Shown: positions 23,903 to 31,435, counted from the first letter of the stretch. The stretch: 31,435 bases of DNA from Nitrospirota bacterium (GCA_013151555.1 JAADIA010000012.1:1-31435); one strand, 5' to 3'. Notes: generated by a model from the letters alone, not told the origin. Made by a program: numbers and translations.

Positions 23903-26632
23903 TTATTCCCCGGTGTATTTCTCCGGATAGGGTTTCGAGCCCATTGTCGCAAACCAGAGAATCCTGTTGAACACATCGTCATTACCGGAATCAATTCCGT
24001 CAAACTCGGGCTTCATTGATAATTCGGCGTATTTTAAGGTATCGCCTTTTAAAGATTCCAGGTCCGGATTCATTTCATTTAACGCAATTTGATTGGGAAC
24101 AGACCGGTACGGGGTAAAGTCCGGTTTTTTTGTAAAACAATCGAACATCGGCGTGGCTGTGGCATCAATCTGGTTCATTGGCGGTAAACCTAAAATTTGT
24201 TCAATGGTACGCAGCATGGATATCTGGTTGTAATTTGTGTGAATGGTTTTTTTGATCCGGGAATAGGGGCTGATTACGAATCCGGTCGTGCGATAGGCAG
24301 AGATGTGATCCCATCCGCTCTGCGAATCGTCCTCCGTGACAAAAATAACCGTATTTTTCCAGAAACGGCTTTTAGAGAGAGCTTCCACAATGCGTCCCAG
24401 GGCAAGGTCATTGTCAGCTACAGCCGCCCGTGGCGTGGGGTAGCCGGGGCGCGTTCCAACCGTATGGTCGGAAGGCAGCGCCATGATCATTAATGCCGGT
24501 AATGAGTCGCCGGGCATTTTATCATAAGATTTCAGTTCTTTGATAAAACGGTCGGCCCGGATAACATCGGGAATTTTATGATCATAAGCAGGAAAATCCG
24601 GGACCAAAATTTTGCGAACCAAATCAATCGTCGTGACATTTCGAAATTTGAAGGCTTTCTTTCCTGAAATAAAATCATTATAAATATCCGTCCAGTTTTT
24701 CCATCTCTTTTCATCCCATTTACTATGTTGTGCTTCTCCAAAAATTCGAACGGATTTTCCGTGGGTCAGAGCATTATTCCAGATAAAACCCCACTTCGGA
24801 TAAACCATAGCATCGTACTGCACATGGTCGTAACTGCGAAACCAGCCGCGAACCTTTTTTTCGATGTAATCGGTGACAAACCCCGAATCTGTCCATTGAT
24901 GTCCTTCGGACGAAGATTTCCCCGAAACATAATAATTATCCAGCAATAAGGTTTCCCGGGCAATCTTGTGTTGATTCGGCGTTACCCGCTCCCCGAACAC
25001 ACAGATTTTCGGATCGCCGTCTCCTTCTTTCATATCTCCCAAAATCTGGTCGTACGTCCGGTTTTCTTTAATAATGTACAACACGTGTTTAAAGACAGAC
25101 GGTTCCCCGATTCTTTCCGGAACCGGCACGGGTTTCACATTTTTTCGCGGTATCAATTGCAAAAGTTTGATGCGAAAGGCCAGATTGTTTTTCTTCACCC
25201 GTGCGGTGTACGATTGCAATGTCTGTTCATCCGGAACCGGAATGACGGACACAGAAGCCAATTCGCGGTGAGCCGTAAAGTATCCGCCGGTGGAAATTAG
25301 CTTCTGATTCTTATCACGTATTTGAAAGGCAGGATTTTTTGTTCCGGGCGGAAGAGTGGCTCTGGCGCCAATAGCTTCAATATTCGCTACATAAAGGGTT
25401 GAGCCGTCTTTTGAGAGGGCTACATTTCCCGGATAGGCTTCTGTGGGGATAAATCCGGAAACTACGCTTTCGGCAGCCGTTCCGTTGCCGGAAGCTCGTC
25501 TGCCCAACCTGACAACTGCGAGGGCATTGTCCATGCCATTGGCCACGTAAAGGGTCGAGCCGTCGCCTGAAATTGCCAGTCCATTGGGAGAATCTCCCAC
25601 AAATTTACTCTTCTTACCCAACAGAAGCACCGGGATAGTTTCCGTCACGCGGTCCGTTGCAGTGGAAATGACCGAAACATCATCGCTGTTGCCGTTTGCG
25701 GTATAAACAAATTTTCCCTCCGGACTTCTGACAATATCGCTCGGGTGCAGGCCCACTTGAATTTCTCCGAGAACCTTTCCGGTCGCGGGATCCAAAACGG
25801 AGACACTCCCATTTGAGACGGCTCCGGTAAGAGAATCCACAACGGCCGGATCCCAGGGAGTTCCGGCCACAAGGTCATCCGTGCGGGGCTGCATACCACC
25901 CCAATTAGTTACATAGAGTTTTCCGTTAGCTTTCACAATTCCATAGGGTGCCACACCGACAGTCGTTGTCCAGACCGGCTTATTCCGGTTTTCAAGATTA
26001 AGCTTCACCACCTGATTATTTCCGTTCAAGACGACGTAAAGGTCTTTTCCGTCAATGACCAGCTCGTTAGGAATTGCCGTCAAAAAATGTCCGTCCTTTT
26101 TCTTTTGACCCCGGAACCGGATGGTTTTATCCTGGAGGAGTTTTGCCTTTCCCCCATCACCCCATTCAACCTGAAATACAACTGAGCTTCTTCGAGTATC
26201 ATCGGCGCTCCAGAACACGTTTTTTCCGTTTTTCGACCAGGTAATTCCGGAAAGTGTATTTAGGACTTTTCGATATTTCTTATAATTTCCTAATTTGATT
26301 TCGGATTCAATTTGATTGGTGCGCGTGTTGATGAAAAACACACCGTACCGCTCTTCCACGGCAAGCGTTTTCCCATCCGGGGAAAGTGCACAATCCAGTG
26401 CATGGTTTTCTAACTCCGGATTTCCGAAGGTAATCTGTTTCCCGGCCGGTTCCACCACTTTGTTATAGGGCATGAGAACGGGCAAGATATTGCGCGCCAG
26501 CGTTTCCGAATCATAATTTAAGGCTGGCTGATTCTGATTGTGGGAGGTAATTTTTCTTCCTGCAGAAAGAGCATATCCTGAAAACATCGCAATGAACAAA
26601 AAAATCACTACAAGTTGAAACCGCTTTATCAT
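23903..26632 (-). CDS. Secreted YVTN beta-propeller / phosphoesterase-family protein
   Basis: 909 residues with a signal peptide (MIKRFQLVVIFLFIAMFSGYALSAG). Residues about 70-450 hold YVTN/SMP-30-like propeller blades, for example GKFVYTANGNSDDVSVIST and GSTLYVANGMDNALAVV. Residues about 520-870 match the phosphoesterase family (PF04185, phospholipase C / acid phosphatase-like, alkaline phosphatase superfamily): ENRTYDQILG, SGKSSSEGHQW, LPSDHTVGT and VTEDDSQSGWDHI carry the expected metal/active-site residues. Such bifunctional proteins are known but their substrates are poorly defined. GGAGGT precedes the ATG. It is probably periplasmic or surface-exposed. Confidence 0.9.
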   Translation of the reverse strand: MIKRFQLVVIFLFIAMFSGYALSAGRKITSHNQNQPALNYDSETLARNILPVLMPYNKVVEPAGKQITFGNPELENHALDCALSPDGKTLAVEERYGVFFINTRTNQIESEIKLGNYKKYRKVLNTLSGITWSKNGKNVFWSADDTRRSSVVFQVEWGDGGKAKLLQDKTIRFRGQKKKDGHFLTAIPNELVIDGKDLYVVLNGNNQVVKLNLENRNKPVWTTTVGVAPYGIVKANGKLYVTNWGGMQPRTDDLVAGTPWDPAVVDSLTGAVSNGSVSVLDPATGKVLGEIQVGLHPSDIVRSPEGKFVYTANGNSDDVSVISTATDRVTETIPVLLLGKKSKFVGDSPNGLAISGDGSTLYVANGMDNALAVVRLGRRASGNGTAAESVVSGFIPTEAYPGNVALSKDGSTLYVANIEAIGARATLPPGTKNPAFQIRDKNQKLISTGGYFTAHRELASVSVIPVPDEQTLQSYTARVKKNNLAFRIKLLQLIPRKNVKPVPVPERIGEPSVFKHVLYIIKENRTYDQILGDMKEGDGDPKICVFGERVTPNQHKIARETLLLDNYYVSGKSSSEGHQWTDSGFVTDYIEKKVRGWFRSYDHVQYDAMVYPKWGFIWNNALTHGKSVRIFGEAQHSKWDEKRWKNWTDIYNDFISGKKAFKFRNVTTIDLVRKILVPDFPAYDHKIPDVIRADRFIKELKSYDKMPGDSLPALMIMALPSDHTVGTRPGYPTPRAAVADNDLALGRIVEALSKSRFWKNTVIFVTEDDSQSGWDHISAYRTTGFVISPYSRIKKTIHTNYNQISMLRTIEQILGLPPMNQIDATATPMFDCFTKKPDFTPYRSVPNQIALNEMNPDLESLKGDTLKYAELSMKPEFDGIDSGNDDVFNRILWFATMGSKPYPEKYTGE

Positions 26633-26723
26633 CTGAAATTACCTCCGTCTTGGTTTAAACATACCATGAAAACTTTGTGTGAAGAATGATTATTCCTTAA
26701 GAATGTAAACCGTAGTATCGGGA

Positions 26724-26782
26724 CCCGTTAGTTGAGAGACGGGATTAAAGATGAGAAAAATATATAAGAAGACTATCTCATC
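26724..26782. repeat. Two inverted repeats between phosphoesterase and isochorismatase-like genes
   Basis: CCCGT (26724-26728) / ACGGG (26739-26743) is followed by GATGAGA (26750-26756) / TCTCATC (26776-26782), the second with a 19-nt AT-rich loop. Neither has a proper T-tract on the minus strand directly after it. They may be a terminator or RNA-stability structure for the isochorismatase-like gene that ends at 26790. Confidence 0.45.
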
Positions 26783-26789
26783 CGTATGC

Positions 26790-27365
26790 TTATTTTTCAA
26801 TTTCTTCTATCAATTGCTTGCTTTTAATGGACTTGTATTTATCCTCAATCTTCTGCTGTAATTTGCCGTTCCTTGTGGCAGTGCAGTCGGATACAAGGAT
26901 ACACTCATAGCCGGCAGATATCAGAGTAGCCATAGTTTCTGCAACGCAGTGATCAGTAGTGAAACCAACAAAATATATTCTCTCAATTTTATTTTCTCTA
27001 AGTATCTCCTGGAGGTTGCTGCCCTTAGTATTATCAAAGCCATATCTTCCTTTTACTTCAATATCGGATTCAGCGAATATCCCTTCAGTATACTCCACTT
27101 TCCATGTATTTGCAGTAAATTGACCGAAAAGCTTGGGAAGGAACGGTATCTTTTTATATCTTTCCTTATCGCTTTTATCCAAGATGAATGGCGATTGAAT
27201 GACGGTAATACCATTCTTTCTGGCTATTTCCAATAAATGCTTTGTGTGCCCATATACCTTCTTTGCTTCATATTCTTTTTTGATTAGTTTGTGAAAAAAA
27301 CTTTTTTCCGTCCACGTCTTTTGAAACTCTATAACAAGGATAGCTGTTTTTGGTTTGGTTGTCAT
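26790..27365 (-). CDS. Isochorismatase-family cysteine hydrolase
   Basis: 191 residues from an internal ATG, the usual size of the family. AILVIEFQKTW corresponds to the first strand where the family has the catalytic Asp; here it is Glu13. Lys105 in EVKGRYGF and Cys140 in TTDHCVAETM complete the triad (VGFTTDHC is the typical nucleophile loop). Members hydrolyse amides or isochorismate; the substrate is unknown. The frame is open to 27494, but the extra 43 codons lie inside a dispersed repeat also found upstream of the next gene, so they are not thought to be part of the protein. Confidence 0.85.
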   Translation of the reverse strand: MTTKPKTAILVIEFQKTWTEKSFFHKLIKKEYEAKKVYGHTKHLLEIARKNGITVIQSPFILDKSDKERYKKIPFLPKLFGQFTANTWKVEYTEGIFAESDIEVKGRYGFDNTKGSNLQEILRENKIERIYFVGFTTDHCVAETMATLISAGYECILVSDCTATRNGKLQQKIEDKYKSIKSKQLIEEIEK

Positions 27366-27393
27366 TTGTTTATTTTGCTTCCCCCCAGTGGGG

Positions 27394-27506
27394 ATAACGC
27401 CCAAACTCATTGGCTGGGCTGATGCCATAATATCATCCCACTTAAACGAATACTGTACGCACAAGGATGTACCCAAAGGGCAACAGGCGCGCATATTTAT
27501 ATTAAC
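27394..27506 (-). repeat. Dispersed repeat copy 1 (upstream of isochorismatase-like gene)
   Basis: About 113 bp homologous to 28172-28308. Shared blocks on the plus strand are TATCATCCCA at 27431, TACGC-CA-GG--GTACCCAA, and an ATTAAC end at 27501-27506. Homology continues to an ATAAC at 27394. It lies directly upstream of the gene start at 27365, in the same orientation as copy 2 relative to its gene. Confidence 0.8.
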
Positions 27507-27603
27507 TATCTCTTACAAGGATGCCTATGCGGTATAATGCTATAAGACAATTTTACTGCGGTGTGGACTTGCATGCAAGAAGTATTTATATCTGTTAGGT
27601 AAC

Positions 27604-28152
27604 CTACAACCAATATACCGGGTAATGTCTCTTGGGGTTAGTCGACATATTATTTACCAACAATGCGACAAATAACATTATTATGGCACCCAGGAGAACC
27701 GGAGAGAGAACATATGTATAGCCGAGGGAATGAATCTTGTCCCCACCTATGATGGCAATCAAGGCCGTAGCTCCCCCGGGAGGATGTAAAGTGCGAGTAA
27801 AGTGCATCGCCGCGATGGCTAACGATACTGCCGCTGGGGCAGCCAGAATGGTATTGTTTCCAAGCAGCACGAACGCGGTGACTCCAACTATTGCAGAGAC
27901 CAGATGCCCGCCGACAAGATTTCTGGGTTGAGAGAATTCGGCCATGGGCGCTCCGTAGACAAGAACGGCGGATGCCCCGAAAGAGCCGATCAGGAATAAG
28001 TTCTCTACTGATGTGAGTGCCAGGCCCCGACCAATGATTAACACAAGAAAGATACCAAGAAAGGCCCCGATCCAGGACCATATAATCTTGCTTACCGGCT
28101 TTCTCGGAGGACATGTGCCGGTCGCTCTCATTCGTTGAAAATAGTTTTTCAT
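27604..28152 (-). CDS. HPP-family integral membrane protein
   Basis: 182 residues with four or more hydrophobic segments (from WSWIGAFLGIFLVLIIG). The family motif LHPPGGATAL is present, as is FGASAVLVYGAPMAEFSQPRNLVGGH, both diagnostic of the HPP family (PF04982). Related plant and cyanobacterial proteins have been linked to nitrite transport, but most bacterial ones are uncharacterised. The start at 28150-28152 has AGGAGA 5 nt upstream; the frame is open to 28230 through a TTG, but this runs through a dispersed repeat. It was tested against the isochorismatase-like neighbour: no clear metabolic link. Confidence 0.9.
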   Translation of the reverse strand: MKNYFQRMRATGTCPPRKPVSKIIWSWIGAFLGIFLVLIIGRGLALTSVENLFLIGSFGASAVLVYGAPMAEFSQPRNLVGGHLVSAIVGVTAFVLLGNNTILAAPAAVSLAIAAMHFTRTLHPPGGATALIAIIGGDKIHSLGYTYVLSPVLLGAIIMLFVALLVNNMSTNPKRHYPVYWL

Positions 28153-28171
28153 ATGTCTCCTGTTCCTATTC

Positions 28172-28308
28172 ATAACGTCAAAAACCAGTGACTGGATCCG
28201 GCGCAGGCGGCGGAGTATCATCCCATTCAAACGAACGCTTTACGCGCAGGGGCGTACCCAACGGTTACAAGCACCCAAAACGGGCACAGGTTCACATATT
28301 TTATTAAC
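28172..28308 (-). repeat. Dispersed repeat copy 2 (upstream of HPP gene)
   Basis: About 137 bp, homologous to 27394-27506 but with an insertion of roughly 20 bp carrying AAGCACCC-AAAA-CGGGCACAGG, a word also present in the composite element near 12024-12040. On the minus strand both copies keep an in-frame stretch reading LGT-L-V-SF-WDD, but copy 2 has a stop just before it and no start codon. Confidence 0.8.
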
Positions 28309-28387
28309 CTTTTTTGGCTCAGGGGGCTTTTTTGTTCTTGACAGCGGGGGTGTTGTAGGTGTTCGGCGATTTCTGCCGGTTAAAACG

Positions 28388-28413
28388 AAAAAAACAGGGC
28401 CGTGGTGTGCCTG
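28388..28413 (-). terminator. Possible weak terminator of PEP-CTERM gene 2
   Basis: On the minus strand a short stem CAGG / CCTG (28413-28410 with 28398-28395) is followed directly by seven T's (28394-28388). It is 12 bp past the stop codon. The stem is only 4 bp, so confidence is low. Confidence 0.35.
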
Positions 28414-28424
28414 CTTTCTCTGGA

Positions 28425-29126
28425 TTAATATTTCTTTTTTCTTCTTCTAATCCTTGTGCTGACAAGACCAGCTAAACCAGCACCGAAGAGGAGCATAGAG
28501 GCCGGTTCTGGTACGGGCGAAGTCTGAAAACCGGTAACGTTCAGGTTGATCGTGTCGTTGGCCCAGTTATAGAGAGTGAAATCTCCGCTTTGTTCGCTCG
28601 TCTCATGATAATTGAACTTCAGAGATCCTGATAATATTCCTTGAGCATCTTGAAGGAACAGGTGTGTATAGTTGCTATAAATATCAAGGCTTAACATTCC
28701 ACCCAGATAATTGGTGTCTGTAAAATAACGGCCATTCTTGTAGTCATAATTATTGAACCCCGTTCCTATCCCGTGGTCAGCGGATGGATAATAGTTGTTG
28801 ATATCGGCAAGCGGAATATCGGATGTCAAGCTCACTATTGACGAGTAGTCAATTATCATTCCGTACACATTCACATCGACAAGGGTAACTATGCCATTCC
28901 CCTTCGTCTCAAGCGAGGGTTGCAGACTGTTGTCATAGCTTCCTAAAATGTTGAAACTGTCACCAGCCGAGAATAGGGTGTGGTTGCCGGTTTTATCCTG
29001 GAGTGTTTCATCGTATGTTCCCCCGATAGTGAAATTGATGATGGTTGCGTCTGCGGTTGCATGCATTCCAACCATTGCTATAATTGCACCGACCGCACAA
29101 ATTAGACCTGCTGGAAAAATTTTCAT
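28425..29126 (-). CDS. PEP-CTERM sorting-domain protein 2
   Basis: 233 residues. A signal peptide (MKIFPAGLICAVGAIIAMVG, cleavage near ATADA) precedes a beta-rich, Asn/Tyr/Asp-rich body with no recognised domain. The C-terminus has SPVPEPASMLLFGAGLAGLVSTRIRRRKKKY: Pro-Glu-Pro, a hydrophobic helix and a basic tail, the exosortase signal. It is probably exported and displayed on the surface or in exopolysaccharide. GGGAGGA is well placed before the ATG. It is not similar in sequence to the RCC1-like PEP-CTERM protein at the left edge. A structured leader may lie upstream. Confidence 0.92.
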   Translation of the reverse strand: MKIFPAGLICAVGAIIAMVGMHATADATIINFTIGGTYDETLQDKTGNHTLFSAGDSFNILGSYDNSLQPSLETKGNGIVTLVDVNVYGMIIDYSSIVSLTSDIPLADINNYYPSADHGIGTGFNNYDYKNGRYFTDTNYLGGMLSLDIYSNYTHLFLQDAQGILSGSLKFNYHETSEQSGDFTLYNWANDTINLNVTGFQTSPVPEPASMLLFGAGLAGLVSTRIRRRKKKY

Positions 29127-29153
29127 TTTAATTCCTCCCTTTTCTGTTACCCC

Positions 29154-29202
29154 TGGCAGTGTATTCTTGCCACCGCCGAACGATTCCCATCAGTCGCGCG
29201 GT
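29154..29202 (-). promoter_or_regulatory. Possible structured 5' leader of PEP-CTERM gene 2
   Basis: On the minus strand two potential stems are stacked: ACCGC / GCGGT (29202-29198 with 29176-29172), with an inner CGA/TCG pairing, then TGGCA / TGCCA (29172-29168 with 29158-29154). It sits about 28 nt upstream of the start codon. It does not match the c-di-GMP-I riboswitch core I know. It could be a regulatory RNA or chance. Confidence 0.3.
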
Positions 29203-29219
29203 TTTTAGCAACGGCTGAA

Positions 29220-29699
29220 TTAAGCTTGTGAAGCCGGTTTTTCTCTTCTGATTTCTCTAATAAAGATTCTTATATATCTCACACTCGACAATATTAACCC
29301 CAAACCAATACCTATGTACAAAATCGCTAAATATTGTTTCGGAATTGCTGAATGGCGCAACACTATTCCCAGCGTAATCATGACAGCAATAATTAGATAA
29401 CTCTTCCAGGTAATAAAGGCGAACAAGCCCCTCTTCTCATTCATTAGAAGGATTCTTTTAGAATTTTTATCTGTTATCTTTAAAAATCCAAAATGGTGAG
29501 TCAATAACGCTAATATTACTCCCGCACTCGCAAATAAATAAATGTTTAAATTTGAAGCTGTTGAGAGCCATGAAAAGGCTAAAAATAAAAGTATTATGCC
29601 AACAAATATCCAAACAATACCTGCAAGAAATAGCAGAAAATTATTCGACATCCGCTTTGGATTTTTCTTATCTTTCTTATCATCCCGGGTAAATTCCAT
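29220..29699 (-). CDS. Conserved small membrane protein, 4 TM, function unknown
   Basis: About 159 residues from an ATG with GGGAAG just upstream; an open frame reaches 29744. A Lys/Asp-rich N-terminus (EFTRDDKKDKKNPKR) is followed by four hydrophobic segments: FLLFLAGIVWIFVGIILLF, IYLFASAGVILALLTHH, YLIIAVMITLGIVL and ILYIGIGLGLILSSVRYI, ending in a basic tail. I do not recognise a named family. It lies 93 bp upstream of PEP-CTERM gene 2 on the same strand; nothing indicates its role. Confidence 0.75.
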   Translation of the reverse strand: MEFTRDDKKDKKNPKRMSNNFLLFLAGIVWIFVGIILLFLAFSWLSTASNLNIYLFASAGVILALLTHHFGFLKITDKNSKRILLMNEKRGLFAFITWKSYLIIAVMITLGIVLRHSAIPKQYLAILYIGIGLGLILSSVRYIRIFIREIRREKPASQA

Positions 29700-29913
29700 C
29701 TGCTTCCCAATTAATATGATACCTACATTGCAATTATGCGTCAAGCACTTTATTGCCTTAATTTTATTGAATTTCTACCTACCTAACGATCAAACTCCCC
29801 GAGGTTAGATGCAGCGCTTTGATACAATTTTTTGTCAAGGTCAATAAATTAACTCCATTGATATTGCTTTGAGTCATTTGTCAAATTAATAAGTGTCTGT
29901 CCCTCTTTTCCCC

Positions 29914-31035
29914 TTATTGGTGGGGTTGGAGTTTTTTGGGATAGTTAGTCAAAACCTGAGGCCCTTCCTCGCCGATTACCACGGTGTCTTCCTCTCGCAC
30001 CCCCCAGGGACCGGTATATAGCCCGCAGTTGCCGATAGCGATTACAACACCTGCCTTCAATGGCGCCGGCGCTTTTTCCCCGTGGAAAAACGCATGCCCG
30101 GCCGGAAGCGGAGCCTCCTCAAACTCAATTCCAATCCCATGGATAGGAGGGCCAAAAATATGTTCCTTATGCCCTGCTGCCGCGAATACTCCGTGCATAG
30201 ATTGCTCTAACTCTGTTACCGTAGCACCGGCCTTAGCTTTGTTGGTGGCGTTTTCCAGGCCCCTAATGTACAATTCATGGGCATCTTTCTGCTTCCCGCT
30301 GGCCTGGCCGATACAGACGGTACGACAAATATCAGCCGCGTAGCCATTAACCACGGGGTGAATATCAATCAATACCAGGTCACTACTTTGAATGTTTTTA
30401 GTGGTGGGCACCCCATGTGCCAAGTTAGTACGTATCCCTGAGGCCACATATGTTCTGTAGAAGTCTTCTGCCCCAGCCTGTCTCATAGCATACTCAGCCT
30501 CTGCGGCCAATTGAATTTCAGTTATTCCCGGCCTGAGTGCTTCCACCGCCGCTTTCATCCCGGCGTCAGCCGTCTTCGCCGCTGTGCGCAGCTGTTCTAT
30601 CTCTCCTTTGTCCTTCACCAAGCGCAACTCAGACATCAACGGAGTGCAGTCTTTGGAAATGACGGCTTTGGGTTTGGCGTGCGGATGGATGAGCATTCCC
30701 ATTCGGGGCTGGGGCAGGAAGGCGTATTCAAGGCCCATAACCCCATGCTGTATGCCGAACTTTTCGAAGAAATGGGCGATTGAATGAATCATGCCCACCT
30801 CGTCTTCAAAACCCATGACATGGTCAAACGTGGCGGCAGACTTGACGTCGTCCACATCGGTATTGGGCACGCCAATGGCCACCTGCGCATCTTTTGTCAC
30901 CATGGCATAGGCGCACAGGCGTCCATCTCCAGTCAGGTAGAACATGTTAGCTGGTTTGGTGAGAATGACGAGATCCAGTTCATACCTTGCCATGAGCTCA
31001 CAAGCTTTCTTGATTCTTTCTCTGTAGATCGACAT
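29914..31035 (-). CDS. M24-family Xaa-Pro aminopeptidase/dipeptidase
   Basis: 373 residues: an N-terminal creatinase-like domain (to about 135) and a pita-bread catalytic domain. The five metal ligands are visible: Asp224 and Asp235 in LVLIDIHPVVNGYAADICRT, His299 in IHGIG, a Glu in EFEEAP and a Glu in REEDTVV. Presence of all ligands favours a metallopeptidase over a creatinase. It removes amino acids next to proline in the cytoplasm. The ATG follows the rubredoxin stop by one base, with AGGAG of that gene's end as ribosome binding site, so the two are probably one operon. Confidence 0.93.
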   Translation of the reverse strand: MSIYRERIKKACELMARYELDLVILTKPANMFYLTGDGRLCAYAMVTKDAQVAIGVPNTDVDDVKSAATFDHVMGFEDEVGMIHSIAHFFEKFGIQHGVMGLEYAFLPQPRMGMLIHPHAKPKAVISKDCTPLMSELRLVKDKGEIEQLRTAAKTADAGMKAAVEALRPGITEIQLAAEAEYAMRQAGAEDFYRTYVASGIRTNLAHGVPTTKNIQSSDLVLIDIHPVVNGYAADICRTVCIGQASGKQKDAHELYIRGLENATNKAKAGATVTELEQSMHGVFAAAGHKEHIFGPPIHGIGIEFEEAPLPAGHAFFHGEKAPAPLKAGVVIAIGNCGLYTGPWGVREEDTVVIGEEGPQVLTNYPKKLQPHQ

Positions 31036-31036
31036 C

Positions 31037-31213
31037 TTAATCTCCTTTTGAGTCTATTTCTTCTTTCTCAAATTTATCCTTTGATGCCCCGCATGTGGGG
31101 CATACCCAATCATCAGGCAAATCCTCAAACTTTGTTCCAGGTTCTATTCCTGCATCATGATCACCTTTTTCAGACTCATAAACGTAACCGCATATGCCAA
31201 CATATTTATCCAT
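31037..31213 (-). CDS. Rubredoxin-like protein lacking one of the four iron ligands
   Basis: 58 residues, starting [17 protein letters not shown] and containing the rubredoxin hallmarks [22 protein letters not shown]. Canonical rubredoxins have YVCxxCGY; here the first cysteine is missing and the stretch reads YVGICGY, so only Cys8, Cys38 and Cys41 remain. This is as if one codon (TGC) were deleted from the common YVCGICGY. Rubredoxin normally carries electrons through an Fe(Cys)4 centre. GGGAGGG precedes the ATG, and TATAAT on the minus strand (31234-31239) may be the -10, without a clear -35. Coupled to the M24 peptidase gene one base downstream. Confidence 0.9.
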   Translation of the reverse strand: MDKYVGICGYVYESEKGDHDAGIEPGTKFEDLPDDWVCPTCGASKDKFEKEEIDSKGD

Positions 31214-31354
31214 CTTGGTCCCTCCCCTTTTTTATTATAGTGACGCCTAAGCTCAGCGAAGGCGGTAGCCGTTCGCTCTAGTGCTTAGTTATGTGTTTGT
31301 CAATGACCCTGTTCTTATTGGTGTGGCGTGTTAGGAGCTTTTTCGGTACAGTCC

Positions 31355-31396
31355 GGGTACATAGGTGACACATTGTTCTGGGTACATGGGTGACAC
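31355..31396. repeat. 25-bp spaced direct repeat, IS-end-like
   Basis: GGGTACATAGGTGACAC at 31355-31371 and GGGTACATGGGTGACAC at 31380-31396 differ at one base and are 25 bp apart. Repeated GGGTACATnGGTGACA words are, from memory, common at the ends of IS481/IS3-type elements in bacterial genomes. No transposase is visible before the window ends at 31435. Confidence 0.6.
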
Positions 31397-31435
31397 TTTC
31401 TCACAGTTCTGGATCTTGTAGGCACCCGTTTGATT

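Noticed and set aside
27650-28114. Minus-strand open frame of 154 codons
   Set aside because: Different frame of the HPP gene, whose HPPGGATAL motif identifies the true frame.
29127-29219. c-di-GMP-I riboswitch before PEP-CTERM gene 2
   Set aside because: The conserved core (GCAAACC, CAAAGCC, tetraloop) is absent; only generic stems are seen.

Overview
The window looks like a chromosomal segment of an uncultivated, probably anaerobic Gram-negative bacterium. A heptosyltransferase-like GT9 enzyme, a TolC/HlyD/DHA2 tripartite pump and two PEP-CTERM proteins (implying exosortase sorting elsewhere in the genome) point to an outer membrane. A rubredoxin and NikR-type nickel control fit an anaerobe. 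GC is moderate, except in the first gene, which is visibly GC-richer. Many short dispersed palindromes and low-complexity repeats sit between genes, a texture I associate with candidate-phylum genomes. The phylum cannot be fixed from the sequence alone.

Layout. 1-674 (+): the 3' part of a secreted RCC1-like tandem-repeat protein with a PEP-CTERM tail, then a terminator. 1160-3487 (+): a small lipoprotein and an APC permease fused to a PTS EIIA-like domain. 3511-4891 (+): a nickel module of nikR with a consensus promoter and overlapping operator, then a NiCoT-type nickel transporter. 4902-6140 (-): a GT-A glycosyltransferase. 6403-9527 (+): a glutamine amidotransferase, a GT9 enzyme and a Wzx/MATE-like flippase, suggesting envelope polysaccharide work. 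9522-11906 (-): an RmlD-like reductase and a GH4 alpha-galacturonidase homologue as an operon. 12220-17044 (+): endonuclease IV, leucyl-tRNA synthetase and an M16 peptidase. 17240-31213 (-): a long run of minus-strand genes: rubredoxin plus M24 peptidase, a 4-TM protein, PEP-CTERM protein 2, an HPP-family membrane protein, an isochorismatase-fold hydrolase, a YVTN propeller-phosphoesterase, the emrA-emrB-tolC pump, typA and a flavin-nucleotide-binding protein.

How the parts work together. NikR should repress its own gene and probably the adjacent transporter. The pump genes form a complete inner membrane-periplasm-outer membrane path. Rubredoxin and the M24 peptidase are one nucleotide apart and translationally close.

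I found no defence system, CRISPR array, tRNA, rRNA or intact transposase. The items most worth a second look are: the repeat found in the same orientation and at nearly the same spacing upstream of two adjacent genes (27394-27506 and 28172-28308); a second repeat that forms the typA leader and recurs upstream of emrA; a rubredoxin missing exactly one of its four cysteines; a low-complexity repeat inserted in frame in leuS; and IS-end-like repeats at the right edge.
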